A stretch of 64,000 nucleotides of DNA from Aplectana chamaeleonis. Its lineage: Eukaryota > Nematoda > Chromadorea > Rhabditida > Cosmocercidae. The DNA lies in NCBI GenBank assembly GCA_029168955.1, contig JAPDOI010001228.1:62001-126000 (forward strand), in the 5' to 3' direction. Positions 24,860-36,469 of the stretch are shown here, in pieces (the stretch's first letter is position 1; the number at the start of each line of letters is the position of its first letter). Below the pieces are notes generated by a model, which saw only the letters and a program-made list of their open reading frames with translations, was not told the origin of the DNA and did no database searches. Both the position numbers and the translations under genes were made by a program.

Positions 24860-25304
24860 GACAGTGTACACGATAAATCTCTTTCTCGAGGTCTCGGTGT
24901 GAGACACTAAGTTGGCAGGTGCTGTAGAGGATAGGGTCGAAGAAAGCAACGAAAACTGGCCAGAAATAAATACGAACGGCTTTGAAAGCTCTCCCGGTGC
25001 ACCTACCTATCCCGGTCCGCCCCCCAATCGGACGAGCTTGTGGCGCCGCACACGTTTCGATGGCAAATTGCCAAGCAACTCTGCCGCAGTTAGCATTATC
25101 GCTACGCGCAGATTTCACGATTAGCGCGCTCTTGCCGAAGTCAGCAGCGCCCATGATTCTCGTCCACGCCCTGAATTTAGAAACCATTATTTCGACTTAC
25201 TCTGGACGTTTTTCTTCCCTGTTTCTTCACTATTAGTTACCTCACGACCAAACAATCCCATTTTTGGGTCGAACTAGAGTGCGATATTCATCGTGAACAC
25301 TGCC
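24860..25304 (+). mobile_element. 445-bp TTTAAA/GGCA miniature element, family 1 copy A
   Basis: The body runs from GACAGTGTACACGAT to ATCGTGAACACTGCC and is flanked by TTTGAA on the left and TTTAAG on the right, both diverged from TTTAAA. It has a direct copy of equal length at 25887-26331. Open frames in it are shared by both copies and are repeat-borne, not gene evidence. Confidence 0.8.
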
Positions 25305-25886
25305 TTTAAGGTATGCAATTTGACAAATCAGTGCTCAGGAGAGCATTGAGGAAAGCAGATAATCTCATCAAACATAATGCGTTTATCCCTGCCAGTACAA
25401 CTTGTCCATACCCGTCCAAGGAAATGCGCAAAAAACCATAACAACAGAAATCTTTTCCCATTTCATTGCTATTGCACAAGCAGATGGGCCCATGAAGTAG
25501 AGGAGTGTAGCGAAAAAGCCCCAGAAATGCTAAGTTTTAAGAACATTTTTAAACGTTTTTGCTTAAGAAGAATTTGAAAAATCCCACAAAACTCGACCAA
25601 ACTCACGCCCACGCCGAATTCATGTGCTTGGTGCGAATGGTTTCGCGCTTTGAACTTTCCTTGCCTAACAAAATTTTTATTTTTCGTTTACCAAACCTTT
25701 GTAACACTTGAGAGACCGCGTGTCCACACTGCGCACCCACGCCATGAACTCGAATTTTTTCGTTTCACTTCACGTAAGAAGGACTCCTTCTGATTATTGC
25801 TTTGATATCCATACTTAAAACAACTTGCATGACTGGTATGCAGAAATAGAGCGCCATATATCTTCTTTTGACTAAGTCGTTTTAAA

Positions 25887-26331
25887 GGCAGTGTTCACGA
25901 TAAATCTCGTTCTTGAGGTCTCTGTGTGAAACACTAAGTTGGCAGGTGCTGTAGAGGATAGGGTCGAAGAAAGCAACGAAAACTGGCCAGAAACAAAAAC
26001 AAACGGCTTTGAAAGCTCTCCCGGTGCGCCTACCTATCCCGTTCCGCCCCCCAATCGGACGAGCTTGTGGCGCCGCACACGTTTCGATGGCAAATTGCCA
26101 AGCAACTCTGCCGCAGTTGGCATTATCGATTTGCTCAGATTCCGTGATTAGCGCGCGCTTGCCGAAATCAGCAGGGCCCATGATTCTCGTCCACGCCCTG
26201 AATTTAGAAACCGCTGTTTTGACTTGTTCTGGACATTTTTCTTCCCTGTTTCTTCACTATTAGTTACCTCGCGACCAAACAATTCCATTTTTGGATGGAA
26301 CTCGAGTGCGATATTCATCGTGAACACTGCC
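25887..26331 (+). mobile_element. 445-bp TTTAAA/GGCA miniature element, family 1 copy B
   Basis: Body ends are GGCAGTGTTCACGAT and its inverse. Perfect TTTAAA lies on both sides (25881-25886 and 26332-26337). The interior matches copy A throughout, including a conserved GC-rich middle around 26040-26110. It lies 1027 bp downstream of copy A in the same orientation. Confidence 0.88.
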
Positions 26332-26430
26332 TTTAAACAAAAATTGTTTCAAAAATTTCACTGAATCGATTGGCCGCGGAGCGCGCCGGTCCGCTACGAG
26401 GAGTGGCCGTGCAGTGCGCGGTCTCTTAGA

Positions 26431-26967
26431 GGCAGTGGTCGCGCTCAAATATGCTCGTCTTCTTTTCCTCTCTAAACCCTTTCCTGGGTATAGAGTAGTA
26501 GAACCTATAAGAAAAAATCGCGAAAAAATAGCTGTTCTGGGCCAAATTTGAAGCCTAAACATTCTTGTCTTTTGATGGTGGACGAGTCCACCCCCAATCA
26601 TCGGCATCGATGATCTCTAATATCGAGAACATTAGCTGGCTTGAAAATGTATTTGAATCATTGAACTTTCGGATTTATGTACACATCTAGTCAAAAACAT
26701 TGGTTGAAGTGCTTGCTTTCATTGTTCAACTGTTTTTTTTAGGTAAATTTGCATTTATTTCTTTCTCTGAGTATCGATGATTTTTGACTGCTTGGCATGC
26801 GACTGGGATCTTTCTGTGCACGTATGCACGAACTGGAAATTTAGGGTCTTTATAACTCTAATTCCTGCCCGTTTTTCACCGCGCTACCTTCATAGTTTTT
26901 GAGCTGTTTTATATCTAAGCTGATTTTTGTAGGTTTTTCGATAACGTTTTTCATCGTGACCACTGCC
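26431..26967 (+). mobile_element. TTTAAA/GGCA miniature element, family 2 copy 1
   Basis: It begins GGCAGTGGTCGCG and ends CATCGTGACCACTGCC. It is followed directly by TTTGAA and then copy 2, so the two stand head to tail and share one target-site remnant. It shares long internal stretches with copies 2 and 3, for example the TTGTCTTTTGATGGTGGACG run near 26565. Confidence 0.82.
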
Positions 26968-26973
26968 TTTGAA

Positions 26974-27547
26974 GACAGTGGCCGCGATCAAATATGCTTT
27001 TCTTTTTTTCTTCTCTAAACCCTTTTCTGGGTTTAGAGTTGTAGGACCTATCAGAAAATATCGCGAAAAAACCGCTGTCTCGGGCTTAATTTGGTGCCTT
27101 AACTTTCTTGTCTTTTGATGGTGGACGAGCCCTTTCCACATCATCGGCATCGATCTCTAATATGAAGAACATCAGCTGGCTCAAAGTTGGGATCCAGTCA
27201 ATGAACATTCACTTTCAGACTAACCTGCTTGAATATTTGTGTACTCATATGTGTAGTCAAAAGCATTGACCGAAGTGATTTCATTGTTCAACTGTTTTTA
27301 ATGGGTAAATTTGCATGTATTTCTTCCTCTGAAGGTCAATGATTTTTGACTGCTCGGCACGAGACTGCAATCTTTTTGGTCGGCACTGTGCACATGTGCA
27401 CGAACTGACATCTTTGGGCTCTAGAGGACTCTAATTCTAGCCCGTTTTCCTCCGCGTTTTTTTCCTTCACAGTTGGTTCTCATCTGTATTCGATCTCAGC
27501 TGATTTTTGTAGTTTTTTCGATGATGTTTTTTATCGTGACCACTGCC
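26974..27547 (+). mobile_element. TTTAAA/GGCA miniature element, family 2 copy 2
   Basis: It begins GACAGTGGCCGCGATC and ends ATCGTGACCACTGCC, with TTTGAA before and TCTAAA after. It is collinear with copy 1. An inverted third copy lies at 58231-58783. The AT-rich stretch 27554-27982 that follows shows no gene. Confidence 0.82.
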
Positions 27548-27988
27548 TCTAAAAAAATCTCCGAAAGATTTAATTATACCTGTTTATCTGCTACGGGAGA
27601 CTGCAGACAACGCATCGGATTTGACGTCTGGACATGGGCTTGCGCTTCAAAATTTTTATATAAGTGGCTTTGCTTTTTTTCTTCTTTTTTTTGTAACGAA
27701 AACTCCTTAAAAATAAAAGGGGCCGATGTATATGCTGGGATTTTAGAACCTTTCGCATTGAAGAATACTCAGAAATTCGTTGTCTCTTCCTCTGGTTAAA
27801 CGAATGCAGGACAAATGTCATAGGAACTGGGCGGGGTGATCCGAAGGGGTTGTCTGGTTCAAGGAATTTTCACCCACTTCCTGAGCGTTTTTCGTTGCAT
27901 TTCCGTTTTTACTTCTCTAACAGGAATCCAAAGTATACGTTTTTGCCAAAAAACCAGCAACTCTTTCACCTTCAACATTGCCTTCGAA

Positions 27989-28962
27989 GGCAGTTCTCAC
28001 GATAAATTTTCGCTCCCGAGCTTCTCATTTGAAACAATGCGTTGGCCTCGATGTGTTTTAAAATCACGAAGAAATGGCGGGGACGACGCAAAATTTCTTA
28101 TATCAGTGAAAAAATTTTCTGGCCTGCATGGGTTATTCGTTAGGATGAACGAGGGAACACTTCAGATTGCAAACACTTAAAGGGAGTCTCCATAGGCAGC
28201 ATACGTTTTTGAAAAAAATTGTTGAGATAAAAACTTTATTGAGGACGCCTGGCCCAGACTAGAACGCTTATGCCGCTGGAAGCGTCAAAAACGAACCAAA
28301 ACTACAATACTTTAGCCGCATCGAATCAAAAAAATTCGCTGTATCCGCCCAGTCGCCTTGCTGTTTAGATCCTAATACTGTGCTTATCTGGGTCAAAATC
28401 CGGTCCGCAATTGCGTCTCGACACGCTTTGCGGCCGCACGAGCTCGAGTCAATCGAGTTTCCAGCTCGAGAGCCGACTCGATATGGCTTTTTTATACAGG
28501 TTTCTTCAATTTTGTTCAGTTTCCAGTTTCTGAAACCCACCTAGAGTCAACAGATCAGCAGCTGCGGCGCCGGAAACTCTTCCGACTCGAAAGCGCGCGG
28601 CCGCAAAGCGTGTCGAGACGCAATTGCGGACCGGAATTTGACCCAGATAAGCACAGTACCAACTTGTCTACATTGATTAATCGATTACTGTCATTTTGGC
28701 TAATCTTTGAAGCTTCCAACGGCGTATCCGTTCAAGTACAGGCAGGGAAACTCTAATAGCGTCATAACCACTACCTTTCTGCCGCGACAGATCCGCCATT
28801 TCAGGCATGCTGCGGTGCAACTCGTCCACTTTCACTCCATAACAAAAACAACCCTTTACTTCTCTATTTGCATCCGGTTCTTTTCACAGTTTCTTATACT
28901 AACAGCTCCACACCTTTCAATTATGCCATGAATTCCGCACCATTTTTGATGTGCATACTGCC
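27989..28962 (+). mobile_element. Probable TTTAAA/GGCA element with a nested palindrome
   Basis: The left end GGCAGTTCTCACGATAAAT follows TTCGAA; the right end GATGTGCATACTGCC precedes TTTAAT. The ends fit the family but have drifted. A separate palindromic element (28378-28656) sits inside. The interior was not matched to another copy in the window, so the pairing of these two ends is an inference. Confidence 0.45.
28378..28656. mobile_element. 279-bp palindromic element with TA flanks (mariner-like miniature)
   Basis: Inverted arms of over 60 bp begin CTGTGCTTATCTGGGTCAAA and run to GCGGCCGC, with about one difference. TA lies on each side (28376-28377 and 28657-28658). No coding capacity is seen. 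TA duplications and short size suggest Tc1/mariner mobilisation. Confidence 0.75.
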
Positions 28963-30873
28963 TTTAATTGAGAAATTCAAGGCGCAGAACCGTTTCCGAC
29001 GTTTCAAATTTCTCTGTGACAAGCGTACATCGTAAGCTTCGGGGGCAAGAATTCAATGTCTCGTGGAGTTCTCGAAACAGTTTTTCTTTCTCTCTGATTT
29101 GTTGATTAAAGGGACTCTTTAGCTAATGCAGAGAAGGAATAAACCCCACAGTAAAGACCTCCCAAGAACTTTTTTCAGAGGTTTATGGTCCCTTAATGTA
29201 AACACTAAACTAGCCTGACGAAAACTCGAGAAGCAAAGGAGTTTGCTCAAGCATCGTTTGACAACATTTCTACGTACCTATGAAGCTCAGAAGTCCATAA
29301 TTCTAAATTCCCACTTCGTCTTGAAAAGCATTTGTGCACTTTTCGCTGGTCTCTGTCATTTGTTAAAAATAGGTACAAGAAACACAATTTTCCATCACGG
29401 AAGGATGATGATTTTCAGACTAATAAAAGCTGTGAGTTGATCCATCCAGCACTGCCTATACTTCGCAGTAATCACTGGGTTCTTCTTCTAGCGAAACATG
29501 TCCCTGATATGGAAATGAATCGGTGGCTTCAACTGATTTAGCCAGGCTTTTGACTTTGGCCAAGGACGACCGAAACCCAAAGGTGTGCCGACATGGTCCC
29601 GGGTTGCTCGTAAGTTTCCTTTAGACGATTCTCGGATCGGCTATGCCTTTTCGGGGCTAATTCGATGACAAATGGTCATTGCGTTTCGCTGTTGAGACAG
29701 CCAAAGCAAAGCCAACTGGTCCAAGCCACCATCAAAGGACGAACGAAGGAAACTTGCACAGTCCAAAAATTTGCTAGGGACCCTTTATGCGTTTTTCTTG
29801 GTTTTCTTATTCAATAACCACTACCTAGTGAATAATTTGGTCTTACAACAAAAAGATGCTCCTGATTTCTGAAGAGCTATTCTCGCAAAACATTGTGATA
29901 ATGCGGCTATAATGAATTATATCGGGAATCTCGCCTCCAACCTGTTTTCGATGTTTCACTTGCCGATCCTAATGGACGCAACCAGCCATCTGCCTCTTAC
30001 TATTCATGGTAGACGAACGGGTTACAATGACCTCGATCGTGGCGGCTACTCCTTACCCGGCCGCGATCCAAAGACAACAATACAGCATCATCTCTCTTGA
30101 CTTAATTGCCGATTTCCTGATTGCTTCCTTGACATTAAGAGGTGTTATCCTCGTATTCCTTCCTATCCGCTCTCCTCACGTGGATAATACGGTAATATTT
30201 GCTCGATGTTGACAAAACCACCACACCTAAGCAAACAAATCATCTGCTAACGACCCCAATCCCCACTTCTGAGCAAGCATTAGTCTACTTCCAATAGCTA
30301 ATATTAGCATTGCTTGCCTGGACTGGCAGTGTATCCTGCGCACTTCCTGACTAGGCGTCAACCATCTGCCCCTTCCGGAATCAACAACTGACAACGACTT
30401 CCATAGCAGGCCATTAATTTCATTTCATGAGGTAAGGAGAGAATAACCTTGGATATAGTATTACAGTATCCATTGCCAACGTAACTGAGCGGAGAGATGA
30501 AACGGTTACGGTAACAAATGGCCGATAAATAATTAACCTGATGCTGAATATTGCTCGATGACCAAGATCAGAAGAAGCCGACACTAGGTGGATCCTGGCC
30601 ACTGACCAGAAATCCTTGATGAGAAAGCTGGAAGCATCCCAGAGTATTGGGGAGTGGGGCACTTTTAGGGATTATCTCTTATACTGTTGTTGTGCTTAGT
30701 TATAAATATGGGTCACGGAAAAATATTGCTGTTCGGTATGGCATACTGCATACACCAAAAGTACAGAGTGTCGTTCAGGTGAGGTGTGCCTGCAGTGACC
30801 TATCAAGAGCTACACCTTTTGTGGAAAAGATCTTCGCGCGTAAATCTTATACAGATCTCAATCCGTGGCCCCC
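28963..30873. other. Intergenic, no gene seen
   Basis: Short open frames only, none with a recognisable domain or paired splice signals. Nothing repeated elsewhere in the window was noticed over 29000-30640. Confidence 0.4.
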
Positions 30874-30879
30874 TTTCAA

Positions 30880-31354
30880 GGCACAGTCCAAGCTCAGGAA
30901 TGAAATACGAGATATCCACATAATTTAGTTGTAGGCCCACCCCAAATGACACCTGCCAGAAGCGAGATCTCAACTCCTCCAAATACGTGAGATATATGAG
31001 GAAGCCACCCTAGGGCACCCCCTTCGGGAAGCCACTTTGGCATGCCCCTTTAACGATCTTTCGAGCTCCACAGTGGCGAGATGAGCTATAGGTTTTTGAT
31101 CAATCGACCCGTTCTTCCATTCATTCTCAACTTCTCTCTTTACTCAGGTCGGCTTGCATACAACGGTTGCAAATGACGGAAGTTACAAGCCTCGGACAAC
31201 TCGTCCACCATGCTTCCGCACCTCGATTTTTGAGGGGCCATAACTCCGTTTCTAGGGGGTCTTGTACGATTCCACAGACATCGTTGGAATCAGCGCGACA
31301 CCGTTCCCAAGATAGGCATGGAAACAGAAGAACGATTCTGAGGTTGAACTGTGC
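30880..31354 (-). mobile_element. 475-bp GGCACAG miniature element, inverted copy
   Basis: It opens GGCACAGTCCAAGCTCAG after TTTCAA and ends GAACTGTGC before TTTAAA (31355-31360). Its inverse matches the copies at 44415-44886 and 45209-45683 along the whole length, for example the ACTCGTCCACCATGCTTCC run near 31200. Confidence 0.82.
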
Positions 31355-31360
31355 TTTAAA

Positions 31361-33844
31361 GGAATCAGACGCACATAAGGTCACATTATTTGTGTTTTTA
31401 AATACCAAGGCCTCTCTAGTGAATAAAAATGTAACAAGAGCCGCTTAGGAACATCGTAAAAGTAGGTTTGAACTTCTTGCCGGATCTTTCTTTTCTCAAG
31501 TATCTACCGGTTTGTCAGGCCGCATTCTTTTCCAAAGCATTTTTTCCTCATATCATAATTGTTTCCGAAGTTGTTTGACTATCTCATCACCATTCTATTA
31601 CAAAAAGCTGGATAATTTGTCCCTCACTCATTTCCAAGTCGCCGTAACTTTTTGAAAGAGCATTTACGAAGCTCCAAGTAAATAAAAATGTGAAAAGAGC
31701 TAATGCGAAATATTCATTTTTAGGAAACCAGCCACAATTGTTTGATCCTTCACTCACCAGAATGTCTTCCACAAGAAGGGGTTCTAGAGGCTCATGTTTG
31801 GTTGTTAGAAGCAAAACATATTCGAAACCGGATCATTTGGCGCTTCTCTTTCTTGTCCTAGATGACAGACAGGGGGATCCCGATTTCTCAGACCCCATAG
31901 CCGTTCTCACGATTTCTGATTTCCTATGGGGTGGGTGGCCTCACTTTTCTTTGACAAGACTTCGCAAAGGGAATTATTTTCGATGGAATTATCAACTCAA
32001 ATATTTTCTATATTTGAGCTTCCGAGAAATGGCGATAAAGCAAAAAGGTGGGCCAAATATATCTTTGCTAAGCGCGAATCGAAAGCTATACGTTACTATT
32101 TATGGTGGACAAAACCCAATGTAGGAGTATTTACTTTCATTAAATAAGAAACATTAACTTCATTTGGTTGAGTATTAATCAGCTGATGTTTCTTGAAACC
32201 TATGTAGCTACATAGTCTAATATACATATTAATGTTCTCTGTTAGATCACGTTATGTTTTTTCTTGAAGAATTGTGCGAAAATGTGACAACTGTCCCTTA
32301 GGCCACATAGATTTTTTTCATTAAGAAAAAGCTTCAATGTCTCCGAGATTCTATGTATGTGGTGTAATTTTTCAGACAGACATAGCTCCCAACTTTACTA
32401 GTGATAGTTTTCCCGATTTTCTTTGATATCATTGGACTCCCTAGTTACTTAGTTCAATCAAAAACCGCCTGCTTTCAAAAAACCGGGCTGGAGGAAAATA
32501 CCATTCAAATGTAGCATATCTAATTCTTGTCATCGTACCCATGTTCTTCACACTATTTTGTTTGTTTGAACCACCCCCCCCCTTACCAATCAGCGCCTTA
32601 GTTACCCCTTACAGTATCGTGACAGGTCTCACTGGTATTCGTATGGGAGAGGTTTTTTCTCATACCCTTAGCAAGCCGTTGCCAAGAAAGAGACCTCAAA
32701 AAAGTCAACTCACTCGTAACTGCTTTGAGTTTTTCCTGAAAGGCGTTCAGTTTTTCTCCATCCAATAGAGCGGTATGCTTTGATCACCAGTGAAGACAAA
32801 CGCCTCACAAACTCTCACCTCCATTTCTAATGCAAACGAACCGTGTATGCACTTTTTGCTGGTTACCCGATTTCATGGTCATTACTGGTGATTTGAAGGA
32901 AAAGGTACAAACATACCACCTTGTTGAAATGAGGATCAGAACAAAAGAATCGTTTTCTTATCAGTGCTGTGAAGGCAAAAGCCACTACTTTATGAACTCA
33001 TCTTCATCCTCATAACTCAACTCGTTCCCTATCGAACCTCTTCAACCGCCAAATCGCGTGGTCGTCCTTGCAGCCCCATGTCACCTCTGGGTCTCCCCAT
33101 TACTCAGCGTGTTTCCCCGAAACTGCAGGTGTTCACACGAGTCTGTCAGTAATTGACATTGCCACGCGATAATATTTGTGCATCTTGTCGTGAATGCGCG
33201 AAATTAGCGCAGATTAGAATTTCCTGTTGCGTACGTACGGAAACCACCGTATCCGGTGCGTAATTACGGAAACCCCCAATGAGACCCAGACAGGGAACCT
33301 CAGCTCACAAAAACCATAGACATCGTCTAAGGTTTCTGTTCGGGTGTGTCGGCTCCTTTCAGGGTTTCGCGACTGGATAGTGTTCCGAAGTGTGTGTGCA
33401 TAGCGGCTGTTCTAAAGGCGCTACTACAGTTGCTAAGCCCCATGTCGTGTGATGACATACAATACTTTGTTTACATAGACCTTTTCGATTGTTGTAGGAC
33501 ATGGTTTACCGCAAAGCTATTGTTCCGTTTATAGAGCTCAATATAGTTCGATTCTTTCAGTTCATTATTTGTAGAAACAATTATATATTTGTGAATGAGA
33601 GCTGAATAGTCAGAATATCTTCTCCACAAAGCTCACGATTAGCTCTATGACCATTGGAATGCGCTGATCATAAGCCTTCATATCACAAGCTACAATTTAA
33701 AAAAACCGATCAAAGCGATGATTTTGAGCATGGTAATCACCATGTTGGTCTTTGTCTCGACTCAGTTTGTTCTTCAAAGTTTAGTCACAGTTCGTCCACA
33801 ATCCAAAATCACCCGCATTTAGTTGTGCTTAATGAAAAAATTGT
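31361..33844. other. Intergenic, no gene seen
   Basis: Around 31590-31720 there is a weak resemblance to the 475-bp GGCACAG element. Open frames are short and unrelated to known families as far as I can tell. Confidence 0.4.
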
Positions 33845-34083
33845 GCTACTCAGACGATTCTCGGCCTCAAGCCGCCTGAAGGTTCTCCCAATCTGAGGGT
33901 CGGTCTCTACTTCAGACTGGACCACTGCTGTTGTTAGTCGGTCCACTGATGGTACTGTCCGGGCTCTTCCAATTTACCCGAACAGAAACAACAGTGGTCA
34001 AGAGATCGAGAAAACGAGCCGAACTGTCAGGCGGCTTTGATTTCTGTTCGGTGCGGCTTGAGGGCGAGAATCGTCCGAGTAGC
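33845..34083. repeat. About 239-bp inverted-repeat element
   Basis: The left end reads GCTACTCAGACGATTCTCGG and the right end, inverted, GCTACTCGGACGATTCTCGC. The match continues with CTCAAGCCGC on both arms. No target duplication could be assigned with confidence. Confidence 0.65.
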
Positions 34084-36065
34084 TGAGATCACTGGCAGAT
34101 TTGGTGTCATAATATTGCATGCCTATAAAATCGTAGACCCTCGAAAATGACTGGAGAACCCGGAAAAAGAGGGTCTAGGTCGGTTCTTTAGCACATCATC
34201 TGAAAAGGCGTAGGTCGGCTGAGAAAAACCTCAAAAACGTTTGTGGCGCGAATTTTAGAGCTAGAAAACTCCGAAATCGCCTGCAGTGGTAAATTTAGGA
34301 GCAGAACAAGTCAAAAATTCGTGGCAAGAAGCTTTAACGTTTTCAGGGCGTTTAGAAATTTCCCATTTTCTCCTTTCCCATCATTCTCGTTCACTATATG
34401 TACATGGAACGGAAGAAATTTTTCTGAAAAAAAAACTCGGAATTTTTTCCTATGGGTCTCTGCGTGTGCAGTACTCTCAAGCACTCGCACAACCATCAAT
34501 AAGCCAGCCATTTCATTCAGAGGACAAGAATAATTCTAGATTCCTGTTTTCGGGTAGCCATAAAATATGTGTTCATTTCCTTTTCGTGAGATACACTTCG
34601 CATTGGTACGATTTTTTTTGCATGTCTCAGAACTAGAGTGTGAAACGTCAAGAGCAAGGCGAGACAGCGTTTAGAATTTAAAGAAGAAAACCAGAATATG
34701 TGGATCATAGAGAATAAAGCTTAATGTGTTACCAGTACAAGAAATCCCCCACAAGTTTTTTTTTCTCAAGTTTGCTCAAAGCTCACAGGGCACGTCTCAT
34801 GAGTGATGGGGTTCGTTGTGAAGGAAAAAACATTTCAGATTATTTTTGATAGCGTTTTCCGTGATTTTGCCATAAATGCCTAGGTTCACTCTCGAAGAAG
34901 TTATTAATGTTTTCAAGGCTTTGTGAAAAGTTTGTGGAGGCGATTTTGAGGATGCTACAAATGTTTTTTTTTGTGCTTTTTCTGAACCTGAACACTTTGT
35001 CTGTTGGAGTTACATATTTAGGGTATGAGTACGACTACAGGGTCGTTTTCCCGACATTCTTAGAAGGACTGTAGGTTATGGTATACAGTCATATTGCCAT
35101 TTAGCTGGCCTCACGTACCTTTTCGAAAGCGGTAAATCTAACTTTAGGTGCTTGACTAAAGGCTTAAATATGTAAGCAACATAGCCACAAAAAAAGAAGT
35201 CATTTCTGAGAATTGGACACGTCTATCATGCACCCACCGTATCCTACCGTAGTATGATGACAATCTATAGTAAAGACTGAATTCTGTGTTAAGCTATCCA
35301 AATCACCCTCACAGGAAACTGAATTCTAGATTGCATGAAATCCAGTCCAAAAAATTCTACAAAAAAACCCTTCAAGAAGAACTGGGGCCTAGAACTTTGC
35401 TGAGAATCAACGTACGCAGATGTAAAAAGCATATATCGATCCCTCACCCATGAAAGGCTCCAGACATGCGCATTTCTACCACTGGAATAGCCGATTTTTT
35501 CAACAATTTTCTTTGTCAGGGGCGGTGATTCTACAAAGTTCTGATTTATGAACTCTTTCATGTAGTTTCAATCAGGGCTTAGGGATCGTAGCTACGTTAC
35601 TTTTCTTCTTGTGAGATCACAGGGATTCTAATGAGTAATTTTGACTTCTTAAAAAGGAAAAGACACGGGTCTTCAAGAGATTGATCATCCACAAAAGAAC
35701 AGAGCATGAACACGACCTCTACCTCTCCCGAGTACATTCCTTGCATTCTTTCGTGTTCGCAAATCTCAAAGGCCGACACTTGTCATCTCCCAGACACGTA
35801 TAATATTGATCGATTCCATTTTCGACTTTCACTGCTTTCAGTTTTCCCTATTGATCCGATTTCGAAATCCTCGACGATGATTCGCCGATGCGAGCGGGAC
35901 TACGGTGGATGGGCGGGGCGAAGCGAAGGGGGCGTGAACTCGAATGGCGTCATTCAGACCGGCAGCTGTGATTGCGTCAGCCAGACGTCTGCCTCCAAAT
36001 ATGGTAATTTCCACTACAACTATTGATCGTTTCCACCCTTATTCTTTGCTTTTCAGTTGGTCACT
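34084..36065. promoter_or_regulatory. Upstream region of the egl-1-like gene
   Basis: No other gene is convincing. Directly before the start codon is an acceptor, TTCTTTGCTTTTCAG ending at 36056, nine bases ahead of the ATG, suitable for spliced-leader addition. Alternatively an upstream exon ending AATATG at about 36003, with donor GTAATT, would splice in frame and add four residues. Core promoter elements could not be picked out. Confidence 0.35.
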
Positions 36066-36469
36066 ATGGAGAACTACTTCAATTCGCCTTGTCACGGCAC
36101 GGAACCTTCTTCTTCTCGTGCGCATCTGCCTATTGGCTCGGCCGCCCTTTGCACTTCTGCCTGTTATTACACGGAAAACTATTCTGTAATTGACAATCTT
36201 CATTGTAAGTCTTTATAGCATTATTTTGTTTTATCAATTTCCTTGATTTTATAACCACATCTCCTGATTTTAGCGGTTGCCAATGAACGTTCTATTGTGA
36301 TGGCCCGTCGGCTTCTTGAGCTCTGTGACAGTTTTGATAAGGAATTCTTTCAGGTGGGACCCTCTCAATTCAGTTTTAGGTATAACATTTCAATTTTATA
36401 TTTTTCCAATTTCAGCCTGTGACCGACTCCTCGTCCATCCTGTCTCTTCTGTGGCGCATCCTCTGCTAG
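36066..36469 (+). CDS. egl-1: EGL-1-like BH3-only cell-death activator (3 exons, 90 aa)
   Basis: Exons are 36066-36204, 36274-36353 and 36416-36469; introns of 69 and 62 bp have GTAAGT/TTTTAG and GTGGGA/TTTCAG borders. The joined frame gives 90 residues; C. elegans EGL-1 is 91 (from memory). Exon 2 encodes a complete BH3 motif: M56, L60, L63, invariant D65 and F67, in the context LLELCDSFD; the CD-x-FD block is also that of EGL-1. The rest is short and low in features, ending SLLWRILC. By family knowledge EGL-1 binds CED-9 at mitochondria, freeing CED-4 to activate the caspase CED-3. ATG 36066 is chosen because an acceptor lies nine bases upstream. It has a paralog at 50236-50877 with the same intron phases. 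Orthology rests on motif, size and exon structure, not on a search. Confidence 0.8.

Noticed and set aside
24798..26263. Pair of similar open frames suggesting a duplicated gene
   Set aside because: They belong to the two 445-bp miniature elements, whose inverted ends and TTTAAA-type flanks explain the duplication.
30880..31448. Open frames of about 90 codons on both strands
   Set aside because: They lie within the 475-bp GGCACAG element and recur in its other copies.
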